Source: Ophioceras dolichostomum (lineage: Eukaryota > Ascomycota > Sordariomycetes > Magnaporthales > Ophioceraceae). Taken from it: a stretch of DNA of 64,000 bases. This document shows positions 22,552-34,038 of the stretch, in pieces (the stretch's first letter is position 1; every line of letters begins with the position of its first letter). The stretch is from NCBI GenBank assembly GCA_003049485.1, contig PYST01000103.1, positions 46,926 to 110,925 of the forward strand, given 5' to 3'. The notes below the pieces were generated by a model. The model saw only the letters and a list, made by a program, of their open reading frames with translations, did no database searches and was not told the origin of the DNA. The position numbers were made by a program, and so were the translations under genes.

Positions 22552-24503
22552 CTACATGACGTACGAGCAATCCTCAGGGTTCGCCTGCGTGCACCAAAGC
22601 TGCGTGAGCGGGCTGGCTCGCACCCCCCTGTTGACCATCCTCTCGCGCATCTCGGCCAGGCGCGGTATGGCGTCCAGCTGGCTCCTGTTCTGGCCCGTCG
22701 CGGCGTCCTGCCTGCCCGACCAGAGCACCTCGCCCGCGGCGCTGGCCCGAGGCCAGATCAGGCTGTCGACCGTCACCGGGTCGATGGTCTCGCTCCACAC
22801 GGCCACCTCGCCCCCCAGCACGAGCTTGGCCTCCTCGGCCGTGAGGCCCGCGGCCGGGTCGTACGAGTAGACGAGCCGCCAGGACTTGGTCGGGCCGCAC
22901 CAGTCGTTGAATGGGTAGAAGGAGTTCCAGGCGGCCCCGTTCTCGAAGTTGAGCCATTGACCGCGTCCGCAATCGAGGTACTTTTTTTATATTTGGTTAG
23001 TCTCTGAGGTCTCTCAAAGAAAGCACGGAAACAAAAAAAACTCGATAGGCTTTCTCAACTCACCCAGAAGTTGTAATTGCTGTCAATGACCTTCAGCCCC
23101 TGGGAGACGAGCTTCTTAGTTGTCCCGAGCCACGACTGCACCACGACGTCCTTGCCGAGCGTGACGTTCCAGTCGAGCGGGATCTCCTCCCACACCAGAG
23201 GCGTCAGGCCGTGCGCCCTCACGGTCTTGTGCCGGGCGTCGAAGAACTTTTGCAGCAGCGGCTGGAGCACCTCGGACTTGTTGGAGCGGATGCCCTCGTC
23301 CAGCATCGAGTCGTTGGCGTTCAGCTCGTCCCCTCCCGTGTGGAAGTAGGCCGAGTAGGGCAGGACGCGCGGCAGCAGGTCGCCGAACATCTTGTCCATG
23401 AAGGCGTCGACGCGCGAGTCGTTGAGCTTGAGCGCGCCGCAGGGGGGCTGCGCGCACCACCAGTGGTAAGGCGTCTCGTTGTAGGCCACGATCAGCTCCG
23501 GGTGCGAGTGCGACAGGGAGCCGATGTGACTGGGCATGTCGATCTCGAGGATGACCTCGACGCCGCGCTGCACACCGTACTCCTGCATGTGCTTGAGGTC
23601 GGCGGCCGTGTAGATCAGGTCGCTCTGGTGGGCGCCCTTGCGCGCCACCTCAGGCATGGACGGCAGGTCGAGCGGCCACGACTGCGAGTCGGTCACATGC
23701 ACGTGCAGGCGGTTCATCTTGTTCCACGAGAGCGCGTCGATGGTGCGCAGGATGTTCTCGACGGGGTACCACTGCCTGGCCACGTCGAGGAGCAGGCCGC
23801 GGTGCGGGTATTTGGGCGCATCTGAGATGGCTATGGGCGCGTAGGGTGTGTACCACACGGTGCCGGTCGAGTGCTTGTAGAACAGCTGCCCGAAGGTCTC
23901 GAGGCCGCGCAGAACGCCGGTTGAGGACTTGGCCGTGAGCTTAGCGGCGCCAGCCGCGCTGATCTCCAGGCTGTACGACTCATCCACCTCACCTGCGAGC
24001 GGCTTGAACACGCTCGGGGCGTCCGTGCCGGTCTGCGTGATGGCCAGGGACCTTACCCAGGTCTCGTTCCCGCCACGGGCCGGCTCGAACGCGCTCAACT
24101 TGTTCTTGGCCGTTAGCTTCCACGGCACGAGGCCCTCCTGGAAGATGGAGCTTAAGGTCCGTGAGATGGCCCCCTGCACGATCTGCTTGCTGTCAATGCT
24201 AGTGGGCTGGTAGCCGTACGTGTACGATAGCTGCACGTTAAAGATGTTATGGTTAGGACTTGCTTGCTCGGCGCTGAACTCCGGTCCCAGAGCTGAGGAG
24301 GTACATGGGTGGTTGGGTAGAGAATTCCAGCATACAGAGGCGCCATTGTAGGTTATAGCTATAGTCTGAGCAAGGAAGAGCGGGGTGCTGCCCTTGGTGA
24401 AGTTCTGAGGCGCTGGCCACACGGCGGACACTAGCTCCGTTGAGGTGGAGAGGAGGAGCAGGAGGGAGGGTAATAACGAACGGGATGCCCAGGGGAGCAA
24501 CAT
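22552..24503 (-). CDS. GH20 beta-N-acetylhexosaminidase, secreted
   Basis: Hydrolyses terminal N-acetylglucosamine from chitooligosaccharides, completing chitin breakdown and wall turnover outside the cell. Two exons, 24503-23064 and 22980-22552, give 622 residues; the 83-nt intron is phase 0 and joins NYNFW to YLDCG. A signal peptide spans about residues 1-27. A GH20 beta-hexosaminidase N-terminal domain (WPAPQNF onward) precedes the catalytic barrel, with RGLLLDVAR, NKMNRLHVHVTDSQSWPL, EIDMPSH, and the acid/base site FHTGGDE (D392, E393); then VVQSWLG, QWLNFENG and GGEVAVWSE. Many NxS/T sites suggest glycosylation. Length and motif order match full-length fungal enzymes. Confidence 0.95.
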
Positions 24504-27500
24504 GGCGACGACGGTAGATTATTAGAGTAGGAGGAGGTAAGAAGTGAGCACGTTGTGGGAGATGTTGTTGAGGCAGACAGAAGAACAAAGACAAATGATC
24601 TCTCTGCCCTTTGGACAACGCCAACGGTTCTCGTGAGGTGTTTAAGAAATGAGCAACGAAAGGACCGAACACCAGACCATCAGTCAGACTGAGAGATGGG
24701 TAAGGCCCTTCGGGGTGGCACAGGGAATTATAATGGTCTTTGCTCAGGAGAGAATTTGAGGCGCAGAAGATCGCCGGTTCCTGGGCACGGGTAAGGGATG
24801 TAATGTAGTTGGGGTCGGTTGGCGGTGGGATTTGGGGGAGGAGTGGAGGATGTAAGGAGCCAGGCCAGGACAGTCACAAGGTATCGAGGTAACTTGAGAT
24901 GGCAGGCAAGGACAAAGGGCAAAAACGAACGAGTCGAGCGAATGGAGGAGGAATGGGAAGGGACGGAAAGGAGGAGTAATATCAGGAAACGGGACGCTGG
25001 GAAAACGTCGTCAGGGAAGCATTGAGATAGATATAATACGACCGACGGGCCGCGCGTGACCAAGACACAAGAAAACGCTTCCGAGTTCCCTCCCAACGGA
25101 CTTCACTGCGTCTAATTAGGTCGGCAGTGAAGCAGCGCACATTAAAGATGGTAAATAAGAGTAAAGTTTTTTGGGCACCAAGAAGGAAGACCCAGGCAAG
25201 CAGGCTCGCGGGCAGGTGGCAACCCTGAGGACTTGTCCCCCCCTCTCTCTCTCGCGAGGGAACTCCACAACACTACACGGCTCCGTTGGTGATGATAGCT
25301 GATATAGTTCGGATGAAAACGACGACAGAGCGGGCCCCGCAACGAAGCAAAGTAAACGAAAAACAAGCAAGACAAGCAGACAGACACCGTTGCAAGCACA
25401 AAGCAGCGATGGGACCGTCACCCTAGCCGTTCGTCCCGTCGTTGGGTGTGGTCGTCGCGTGTCCAGACGGAGGACCAGACCGAACGAACCCCAGCCCCTC
25501 CAACAAACCCGAAAGAGCCCAGCTCCAAGCAAGCAAGACCTGCAGCGTACGTAGCGTTCAGTGACGTCGAAGGGCAAGGTAGGTAAGATTAAGGTCGACG
25601 CTAAGTCTTTGGAAGACGAGATGAGAGAAGAGGAAGCTGAGGAGTGGTTTTCGCTTTGTGCTGTGTGGCGCAACGTTACGTTCCTTCGCGGATATGCGCT
25701 TGTTCTGTGGTTGTAGATGTGGTGGTGGTGGTGGTAGTAGTGAAGTAGGATTTTGAAGGTGAGGCGCGGGGAAGCATCAGGGAGGGGGAAGCTCATATGC
25801 TTGCTTGCACTGCACCTCTGGCCTGGGGGCTGGAGGTGGAGAGGGGTCTCAGTGGACGGTGGTGATGGGTGGTGGATTGCAGTGGATTGATACTATCTTG
25901 CTGCTGGAGGAGGGATTGGGAGGGAACACAGCAGCCGATTGTCTTTTCTCTCTGCATTGTAACGGAATATTTGTCGTTCGGTTCTCTTTTCTTTCCTCTT
26001 GACAAACAGACGACACGATTTGTCCCTCCCTGTTCGAGGGGGAAAAAAACGAGGTGTCCAACAAACAGGAGTTTGATTGGGGGTGGCCGATCGACACACC
26101 CTGAAAACCCCAATTCCCTTACAAAAAGGACTGCGCCTGCGCTTGATTGATGACGAAGAGGAGGGATGGATGTCAGTACACGGCACCCTGTGTGATAATG
26201 ATCGGCCAAATCAAATCAGAAAGCGGGGGCAATTGGCAAAGACGAGAACGGGAAGCAACGGTAGCAATCTTGCGTTCCAAGTCCAGTCCAGTCCGACGAG
26301 TCCATCAAGTTGAGCAACCTAGTCCAGTCCAGCAACAGTCCGCTAGCGGGAACGGGAACCGATTGGAGGCAGACAAGAACGATGGAGAGGTTGCACAGAC
26401 AGAGATGTTGGGTGAACTGAAGAAGGCCTGGTGTGGTGATCCCCAGAGATAGGGTGGTCTCGGTGAAATTCGAACCCTGGGCTTGGTTGGTTATGCTCCT
26501 CGTTCGCTCCTCGTCGTGGTACCCAAGCTCTTGGATCGGGCTGGGCAACCTGCATCGATATATCCCTTGCAAGGACAGCAAAAATGTGTGGTTACTTGCA
26601 GCCGCTAGTAACCCTCAACCTTCCTACCTACCCTCGATGCTTTCACGATACCTACAAAGATGCTTGCCTGCTCGGCCAAGATGGCAAGCTGCACTGCTCC
26701 AAGGATGGAAATGGTGCATGTTGAAAGTCGGGTCGGTGGTCTTCTGAGACTCCCAACTGCCAACGATGAGAACGTCGCCATATTCGGCTCTCGAGGTCCT
26801 GTCGACGACTTACATGCAACGGTCAACGGATGTGAAAGCATGAAGTCAAAAGCTACTTTTGGGGACGGTCCAATCAGAACTCTGGCGGCTTCCCAGAAGA
26901 GGAGGGTGGCCGGCGCGGGAGACAGTTCGGGGCTTTGACTTCCACCCTGCTCTTTGGGCTCGGAGCTGGGCGGAGCCCCCAGCTTATTATGCCGGTTTGC
27001 GGGAGTTAGGCGCCAGCCTCAAAAGCCGTCACTTATCCAAGCACTTCCCCCCCTTTTTTGACTTTCCACTTAATAATAGCCCGTGTGCCTTCTCGAAGAA
27101 AGATGGCCAGTTCATTCGAGTCTGTCTTGTTGGTCATCCAAGGTGCCGCATTCTGACGGCGACGGTGAGCTCACTAGTGTTGTTTGGCTTTAGGGTTGAG
27201 AGGATGTGGTCAGCAATCCAGGGCTATCTATTGTTATGTGATTTTGTGTTGATAAGAAACACAACACGTATGCAAGCCCTGGGTATGGATGAGAAAGAGC
27301 CCTGAAGCAATGTGCAGACATTGGTGATGAGGGAAGGCGCCGTCAACAAGAACAGCTGAGATTGCATAGCCATTTGGTCACAACGAATCCCATTGCCCTC
27401 GAGGCTGTAGGGCGGCGTCAAGCATCCGCATATAAACAGTTTGGTTTGATCCTTCCTGGCTGGAGCCCCGGGGTCCCGGCAGGAATGTTCTCGATCTGGA

Positions 27501-28101
27501 TATAACCAGCGGCATTGTAATTGATGGTGTGGTTGGTGCCTTGCAAGCCGGGGCCTTGATGCCTTGGAAGATTTCGTCATCGAGATGCCGATGGCTTCTT
27601 CGATAACTCGCCACAGCAATGAGTAATCTTTATCACGTGAGTCACGAGCTGTGGCGTTCAGGAGGCTCAAAGTTTTTGCCGGGCCGAGTTTTTGCGGCGC
27701 CCAACCAAACATGTAGGTCTCAGGAACAACGCCATTGTTCATCGTGGCTGCGACAAAGTTCTTTTGGAAACAAAGTTTCCTTCTTTTATCCGCAACATCT
27801 TTGTCCTGAAAGGATTCTTTGACGGACACTCTCTCCTTCACTCACAGGTCTCATTCATTTTGAGGGCCTTTTTCCCCATAAATTTGCATCCGGGCCACCG
27901 AAACGACGTCTCTGTTGCCTCTCCTTGGCATCAATCATAATAGAGACCGCGACATTCCACATTTTGCCGCCCGCAGTGAACACTCAACCTAGTTTGCCCT
28001 CAACGAAATTCGGTCCCCAACCTCAATTTTCGCTGTCGCAAACGCATCATCTTGCCATATTCTTGCAGATTCTCTGTAGATTCCCCCGACGCTTCGCACA
28101 A
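24504..28101. other. 3.6-kb gene-poor intergenic region
   Basis: Shared upstream region of the divergent GH20 and NAB2-like genes. Several frames of 130-226 codons exist on the minus strand, but their composition (His runs, Cys/Arg/Leu-rich, no domains) looks non-coding. Repeated AGTCC units occur near 26279-26335. The frame at 27224-27841 minus is the least implausible but unsupported. Confidence 0.5.
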
Positions 28102-29841
28102 ATGCCCGTCGAGATCGCGCTTAACACGCCGCTGGCGGATGCGCTCACCAACGCCATCCAGCCCAAGCTGGTGGAGGTTGGATGGGGCACCGGGGGCGCC
28201 GATGACTCTGCTCTGGCCGAGTATATCATCCTGATGGTGGTCAACGGCAAGACGCAAGATGAGATCGCGGCCGAATTAGCGGGTGATCTGCTCAACCTAG
28301 GGCCGGAAGATGCCGGCGCGCGAGAGTTTGCGAAGTGGCTGTTTGACCAGATCGCGACCCTCACCGCGCAACAGCCGCAGGGCGAAGCTGCGGCGGCGCC
28401 AATACTGGGAGACGGCCAGGATTCTGAAATGCAGATGGCGACAGACAATGCCGGGGCTGAACTCACTGCGTATGTTGCCGACCTGAAGCTCCATGGAGAT
28501 GCCATCGTACTAACTGGTGATCGATCTGCAAATAGGCCGACTGGTCCCAAGGCGATGAGGAATGGCAACAACAACACCAACAACCGGGGCGGAGGAGGCC
28601 GCGAACGTCGGATGATGGGACAGATAAACCGTGCTTTGGACAGGCCAACGGCAGACGCTGCTCTTCACCGGACGCGAGGGAACGATAGGATCAACAGCCA
28701 TGGCCGGACACAACCAAACGGACCAAGAGGTGGCGGTGTTGGACGGGTACCTCGAGGCGGAAACATGAACATGAACATGAACATGAACACGCGAGCCGCG
28801 AGCATCGCCCACGGCATGGCGACAGCCATGGGTGGTGGCATGGTCCCTCCTGGACCTGGACCTATGGGTATGGTGGGGATGCCACCAATGCCCAATGGGT
28901 GGATGGGGCCAGGCGGCCCGAGGCAAGAGGGACCTGCGCAGATGCAGCTGTTACAGATAATGGAGCAGCAGCAGCAGATGATGCAGCACCTGCAACAACA
29001 GCTAAACCAGCAGACGATGATCATGCAGCAGGGCGGCAACACCTTCCAACAAGCGAATGGCAAATCTCTCCGCGAGAGAATCCAGCACCCTCGCCAAAAC
29101 AACGGCAACGGCAACAGTAGTCATAACAACAACAACCACCGCGACAACAACCAGTTCCGCAAAGGACCCGGTCATCAGCAAAACGGGGCGTTTGGGCAGC
29201 CATCCTCGGACGCCGCCACCGGAGAAGGAAATGGCGCAGATGGTGCCAACGGCGAGGACGTCGACATGCAGCAGTCACAGCCACAGCCGAAGCGCGATCC
29301 CAAGGAGACGGTTTGCGCGTTCAACCTCGGCTGCACCAAGCGCGAGTGCGAGTTCGCGCACCAGTCCCCTGCGGCGCCACCGGGCACGACGGTGGACGTG
29401 ACCGACACGTGCACCTTCGGGGCGGCGTGCAAGAACCACAAGTGCGTGGGGTCGCACCCGTCCCCCGCGGCGAAGGCGGCGCACCAGAGCGAGATGGACT
29501 GCAAGTTCTGGCCCAACTGCACCAACCCGTCCTGCACGTTCAAGCACCCGAGCGCGCCCCCCTGCCGCAACGGCGCCGACTGCTCGGTGCCCAACTGCCG
29601 CTTCACCCACTCCAAGACCGTGTGCAGGTACCGCCCGTGCAAGAACCGCTACTGTCCGTTCAAGCACGAGGAGGGCCAGAAGGGGACGTTCGCGGACAAG
29701 GTCTGGACCGCAGACGGGTCGCAGCCGGGCCCGCACGTCAGCGAGCGGAAATTCGCCGACGACAACGCCGAGGTCGAGACCATCATCCCCGGGCAAGGAG
29801 ATTCGGACATGGCGGCTAGTGAGGGTGTCGCGGTGATCTGA
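28102..29841 (+). CDS. NAB2: Nab2-like nuclear poly(A)-binding CCCH zinc-finger protein
   Basis: Predicted nuclear polyadenosine RNA-binding protein controlling poly(A) tail length and mRNA export. Single exon, 579 residues from MPVEIALNTP; the frame is open upstream, but this ATG begins the conserved N-terminal helical (PWI-like) domain, which includes DDSALAEYIILMVVNGKTQDEI. The middle is low-complexity: Asn/Gly-rich, an RGG-like patch, a Met-Asn repeat, and a Gln/Met-rich segment. From residue 404 comes a tandem array of CCCH fingers with Cx5Cx4Cx3H-type spacing: CAFNLGCTKRECEFAH, CTFGAACKNHKCVGSH, CKFWPNCTNPSCTFKH, CRNGADCSVPNCRFTH and CRYRPCKNRYCPFKH. This layout is Nab2/ZC3H14. The C-terminal tail is acidic. 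Confidence 0.87.
   Translation: MPVEIALNTPLADALTNAIQPKLVEVGWGTGGADDSALAEYIILMVVNGKTQDEIAAELAGDLLNLGPEDAGAREFAKWLFDQIATLTAQQPQGEAAAAPILGDGQDSEMQMATDNAGAELTAYVADLKLHGDAIVLTGDRSANRPTGPKAMRNGNNNTNNRGGGGRERRMMGQINRALDRPTADAALHRTRGNDRINSHGRTQPNGPRGGGVGRVPRGGNMNMNMNMNTRAASIAHGMATAMGGGMVPPGPGPMGMVGMPPMPNGWMGPGGPRQEGPAQMQLLQIMEQQQQMMQHLQQQLNQQTMIMQQGGNTFQQANGKSLRERIQHPRQNNGNGNSSHNNNNHRDNNQFRKGPGHQQNGAFGQPSSDAATGEGNGADGANGEDVDMQQSQPQPKRDPKETVCAFNLGCTKRECEFAHQSPAAPPGTTVDVTDTCTFGAACKNHKCVGSHPSPAAKAAHQSEMDCKFWPNCTNPSCTFKHPSAPPCRNGADCSVPNCRFTHSKTVCRYRPCKNRYCPFKHEEGQKGTFADKVWTADGSQPGPHVSERKFADDNAEVETIIPGQGDSDMAASEGVAVI
28764..28790 (+). repeat. AACATG hexamer repeat in the NAB2-like gene
   Basis: About four perfect copies of a 6-bp unit encoding alternating Met and Asn, inside the disordered middle of the NAB2-like protein. 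Confidence 0.9.
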
Positions 29842-30146
29842 TTCGCTGTTCCTTTGGTTAACCTCACCCCGTCCGTTGTGGAAGTCGGATGATGGCCCAT
29901 ACCACCAAGTGCTCGGTCTCGAGGCCGGTGTGAAGAAAACTGTGAGGGAGAAGTGTGAAGGCGAAGAGAGGAGGAAAGGGATAGCAGGGCCCGTACCTGC
30001 TAGGTGGTACCCTTCTGCTCTGGGGCCTTTCAAGTGGGGAGGAAAGATGGAAATTGGCATCGCCCTCCCCAGGGCGGGAGTTGGGCGGAGGGCATAGAGA
30101 GGCGTTCTTCAGGGAGGGTAGCACGATCTTTTCTTCTTGGGTTTTT

Positions 30147-30269
30147 NNNNNNNNNNNNNNNNNNNNNNNNNNNNNNNNNNNNNNNNNNNNNNNNNNNNNN
30201 NNNNNNNNNNNNNNNNNNNNNNNNNNNNNNNNNNNNNNNNNNNNNNNNNNNNNNNNNNNNNNNNNNNNN
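30147..30269. other. Assembly gap (run of N)
   Basis: 123 consecutive N bases. The left flank ends in a short T run, so the missing DNA may be a low-complexity tract. The true length is unknown. Confidence 0.99.
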
Positions 30270-30377
30270 GTTCTTCACACTCTCTGTTCACGGACAGGGA
30301 GTATCATCTCTCTCCCCTGTCTTGTCCGGTTTACCCCCATTTTTTGTATTGTATGGGCTGGGTTTGCCACCTTCCTA

Positions 30378-30402
30378 CCACCTAGGTAGGTGGTAGGTAC
30401 CT
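30378..30402. repeat. TAGGTA/CCTAGG motif cluster
   Basis: Short cluster of CCTAGGTAGG and GGTAGGTACC units downstream of the assembly gap, matching the clusters near 13.7 and 16.3 kb. Confidence 0.8.
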
Positions 30403-31059
30403 GTAGTATACAAATTCTCCCTCGATTTTCAGGGCTTGGCTGGTTTCGATTTATTTGGCTGTGATTAGCAATCGATCAGCGGCACGCGGGGATATGGCGC
30501 ATGTGCGCCTCTTCGTACCGTTCTCTTTCTGTTTTCTTCTTACTCCATGTGCACTCCTCTGCTTGAAATGTGATGAATGTGTCGTGGATTTGATCGAGAA
30601 AGGCTCTGCGTGAGTCCCAGGCCCCTGCCGATCGCTGGATATGAACTCTGACCTTCCTCGTGAACCTGTACCGAGAGCAGGATCTACTTGGTAAATAAGA
30701 TGAATGAAACGGACTCAAATAAATCTTCCTTGCAACATCCTGGCTCAGTGACAACGATGTGATACCTACGCTTTTCCGTGCAGCCTGGTTTCCTCAGGGG
30801 CAGCCACAGCGGATAGTGGGGCGTGGGCTTCTGACCCGGTGCCACGGTACCGGGAACCTTTAGTGCACAAACACAAACACGCCACCTCAACGCCGTGGCA
30901 AGCCTCGGGGATGCGCCGCGTCCGATGAAAAAAATCACGCGACATGCGGTGAACAGCTGTGGTGAGCACTCAGCAGCAATAGCCCATTTAAAACCTCCCC
31001 TTAAAGCGATCGTGGACGGACGGGACCCGTCCTCGTGAGCTGGCCAATACCCTCCCTCA

Positions 31060-33467
31060 ATGGCGCTCCACAGTCGTCCGAGGGCTGCTCCAGCTGCTGC
31101 GCTGGGGAGACTCGCCCTCGCGTCATGCATTCGTCCGGCGCAGTCCTGTGGGTTGCACGGGTTTTGCGCTCGAGGTTCAGCAGGGACAGGGAGGAGCACA
31201 GCAGCAGCCGCTTATCCCCATTCCCGACGCACCCGTCGTGTGGTGTTGGCGACGCCGCTCGCGAGCAGGCGTTGTAGGGCGTTTAGCACAAGTCCCAGCA
31301 GTGCTTGGGCCGCTGCAGCAGCTGCAGCGACGAAAGCTTCGGCGACGCCACCGCTGCACGCTAGAAGTGCCGATGGGGAAATCGCGGTGCTGGGAGGCGG
31401 CCTCACGGGCTTGTCGGCGGCGTACTACCTCAGCAAGTTCCTCCCGGAGGCGAAGATCACGCTGTACGAAGGGAGCGACCGGCTGGGTGGCTGGGCGCAC
31501 TCGGCGGCGGTCGACGTGCCGGCCTTGTCAGGGGGCGGCGCTGGGAGTACAGTGCTGTTTGAGCAGGGGCCCCGGGTCATCTCTCCCCAGACACAATCGG
31601 CTAAGTTCGACGATTTTGTGTTTTACGAGCTGGTAGGTTGCTCATCGGAGGAGGAGGATCAGTCTGAGGCTGGCGAGACTTGGTGATGGGGGGTCATCGT
31701 TTCTGACTAGTATGCGTTACTTCCTACCTGCTGTAGGTCCACGAACTGGGACTCGAAAAGGAGATCTGGACCCTCGGAGCGCAATCCGCTCTGGGCGGCC
31801 GGTACATCTACTACCCAGATCACCTCGTCAACCTGTCGCCGCCGCTAACGGACTTCCGAAACTTCCCCTTGCGCTCCGCGATATCCTATGCCGGCTTCCT
31901 AGCCCGCATCCCCTTCTTGTTCCGCGAGCCCATCACCACAGGGCTCATGGGCTTCATGAGGGGCAGCCTTTTCCGGCGCAGGGAGGGCGAGAAGCAATTC
32001 TTCGGTCTGGATGACGCCACCGCCAGGCTCGAGGACGTGTCGATCGGCGCCTTCTGCCAGAAGCTGCTCGGCGGGCGCCGCGAGCCGGTCGACAACCTCG
32101 TGTCGGCGCTCGTGCACGGCGTCTACGGCGGCGACGTGTGGAGCCTGAGCGTTCAGGCGAGCATGTTCGGGACCCTGCAGCTCTCCAGCGCCATGGCGAG
32201 GCCTCCCGGAAAGGAACAGAGGGCGAAGGGTAGGCTTCTGAGCATTGCCAGCAAAGGAGACGTGCACCTCATGCGCGACGTGATGGCCGGTCCCAAGGCG
32301 GCGGACATCCTTGGGATCGGCACTCGGCTTTATCGTGCACGCTACATGGGCTTCCTAGATGGCTTCGGCACCCTGGCCGACGCGCTGGCGGCCGCGCTGC
32401 GCCAGAGGAAGAACGTCACCATCAAGACGGGTCTGCCCGTTACGTCTGTCCAGTACGACGCCGCTAATTCGCAGGTGAAGGTAAGGGAACAAGAGAGGAA
32501 CAAAAAAGAACCCTAATCGCCACCCTAGACGAGTGGCCTGGAGATTCTCTCGCACAGTTACACACTAACCCAAGATCGCTCACAAACAACATCAACTCAC
32601 CAGATCACCACCCCCGAGTCCTCCCAATCCTACGACAAAGTCGTGTCAGCCCTCTACAGCAAGACTCTCGCCAGCCTAACAGGCGACGCCCTTCCCTCCC
32701 TGGCCTCCTCCACAGCCACAACAATCCAAGCCGTGAACCTCTGGCTCCCCACCCCCGGCCTCAACCGCCCTCACCGCGGCTTCGGCTACCTCGTCCCAGC
32801 CTCCTCGCCCGAGCACCAACGCAGCGGCGTGCTCGGCGCCCTCTTCGACTCAGACCGCGAAGCCGCCCTCCCCCGTCGCTCCCGGCTCGACACTGTCCCT
32901 CGCCCCGGCACGAAGCTGACCGTCCTCCTCCGCCAAGAGCCTTCCTCCGAAAGGAGGACGGAGGACGAGGCCGCCATCGCAGCCCTAGAACACGTCCAGC
33001 GCGCGCTGCACATCCCGCCCGCCGAGCTGGGCGCCGCCGTCGTGTCCGTCAAGACGGCGCGCGACTGCATCCCTCAGCAGACGCTCGGGCACGCGACGCG
33101 CATGGGACGCGCGCACCACGAGCTGCGCACCGCGTTCGGCGGCCGGCTGGCCGTCGCGGGCGCGTCGTACACCGCGCCTGGGGTGCTGCCGGCCTTGCGC
33201 GTGGGCAGGGATGTTGCGGCCCGCATTGCCGCTGCTGGTACTGCTGCTACTACTACTGCTACTACTAGTGCTGGTGGTGGTGGTGGTGGTGGTGACGGCG
33301 GCGCCGCAGCCGCGAAGATCTTCCCGCAGTATGCGGAGACGTTGGCCGAGCTGGTGGGCGATACGGGCTTGGAGAGGTTCAAGGACGGGAGGCAGTGGGC
33401 GAGGGGAGAGATGTTGTATTTCGAGAAGAAGAACATGCCTTTGCGGTTCCAGTGGGGCAGTAAATAG
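31060..33467 (+). CDS. HEM14: Protoporphyrinogen oxidase, mitochondrial
   Basis: Oxidises protoporphyrinogen IX to protoporphyrin IX, the penultimate step of haem synthesis, at the mitochondrial inner membrane. Three exons, 31060-31632, 31737-32480 and 32604-33467, all phase 0, giving 726 residues. The first ~100 residues are Ala/Arg/Ser-rich and fit a mitochondrial presequence. The FAD-binding fold begins at residue 108 (IAVLGGGLTGLSAAYYL, then YEGSDRLGGW). EQGPRVISP, HGVYGGDVW and the late VAGASYTAPGVLPAL are typical of the family. It is longer than yeast Hem14 because of the long N-terminus and a low-complexity Ala/Thr then Gly run near residue 655, encoded by trinucleotide repeats. The long presequence start is the least certain point. 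Converges on MED14. Confidence 0.92.
33237..33298 (+). repeat. Trinucleotide repeats inside HEM14
   Basis: Imperfect (TAC/TGC)n followed by (TGG)n triplets, encoding an Ala/Thr run and then a Gly run. They lie between the conserved GASYTAPGV-containing segment and the C-terminal helix and look like a recent loop expansion. Confidence 0.85.
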
Positions 33468-34038
33468 GTAGGTAGGACCAACCTGTGTTAGATATTTGGT
33501 TTCCTACTTGAGGTGTTGAGGCTTGTACCATGTTTGGCTTGTGTTGGGAGCTGGCTTGATCGCTTAGTCGTTCACAACGGCTATAAAAGCATTGTTTCTT
33601 GTACAAGTACGGAAGGAGATCTCGCATAGTTCCATCGAAATGTCCAGAGCAAGCATTATCAGCGACTTTTTGCATTTATGTACGTGTATATATCCATATG
33701 CCTCACATTCTATCACTTCTCTTAGACCGACAGGAACCTCTCCTCGCTAAACATGCCAGCGTTCAAAGCGGCGAAGAGAAAGAAGTGACTTAAAAAAGTG
33801 AATTACTAGCTAAGGGTGCCCGCTCAATAAGACAAAAACAAAACGCTTCGGCTCCCTAGTTACGTTCCCCTCCTCATGAGAAGAGGATCGATCTTGGGGA
33901 GAGCCACACAGCGCATCCTAAGCTGGTATAAGGATTGATTTGTAGTAGGAAGAAGGATTTTATGGCAAGGAAGAGAGGCTAGCTAGTTTATGTTGCTCTA
34001 TGGCCGGTCACCGAAGGAGGGAGGGCATTGAGCGTCTA
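33468..34038. other. Intergenic region between convergent HEM14 and MED14
   Basis: 3' flanks of both genes. One GTAGGTAGG motif sits directly after the HEM14 stop. Nothing else recognised. Confidence 0.55.

Larger units (their letters stand above)
29842..31059. other. Intergenic region containing an assembly gap
   Basis: Holds the 3' flank of the NAB2-like gene and the promoter of HEM14, interrupted by a run of N. A TAGGTA cluster lies at 30378-30402. No gene recognised in the readable parts. Confidence 0.55.

Noticed and set aside
25116..25796. 226-codon minus-strand frame upstream of the GH20 gene
   Set aside because: His runs and Cys/Ser/Leu-rich low complexity in a promoter region; no recognisable domain.
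26455..26485. B-box-like GGTTCGAA on the minus strand
   Set aside because: The flanking T-stem does not pair and no A-box lies at the right distance.
27224..27841. 205-codon minus-strand frame upstream of NAB2
   Set aside because: Some stretches look protein-like, but there is no domain, no splice support and no clear start context.
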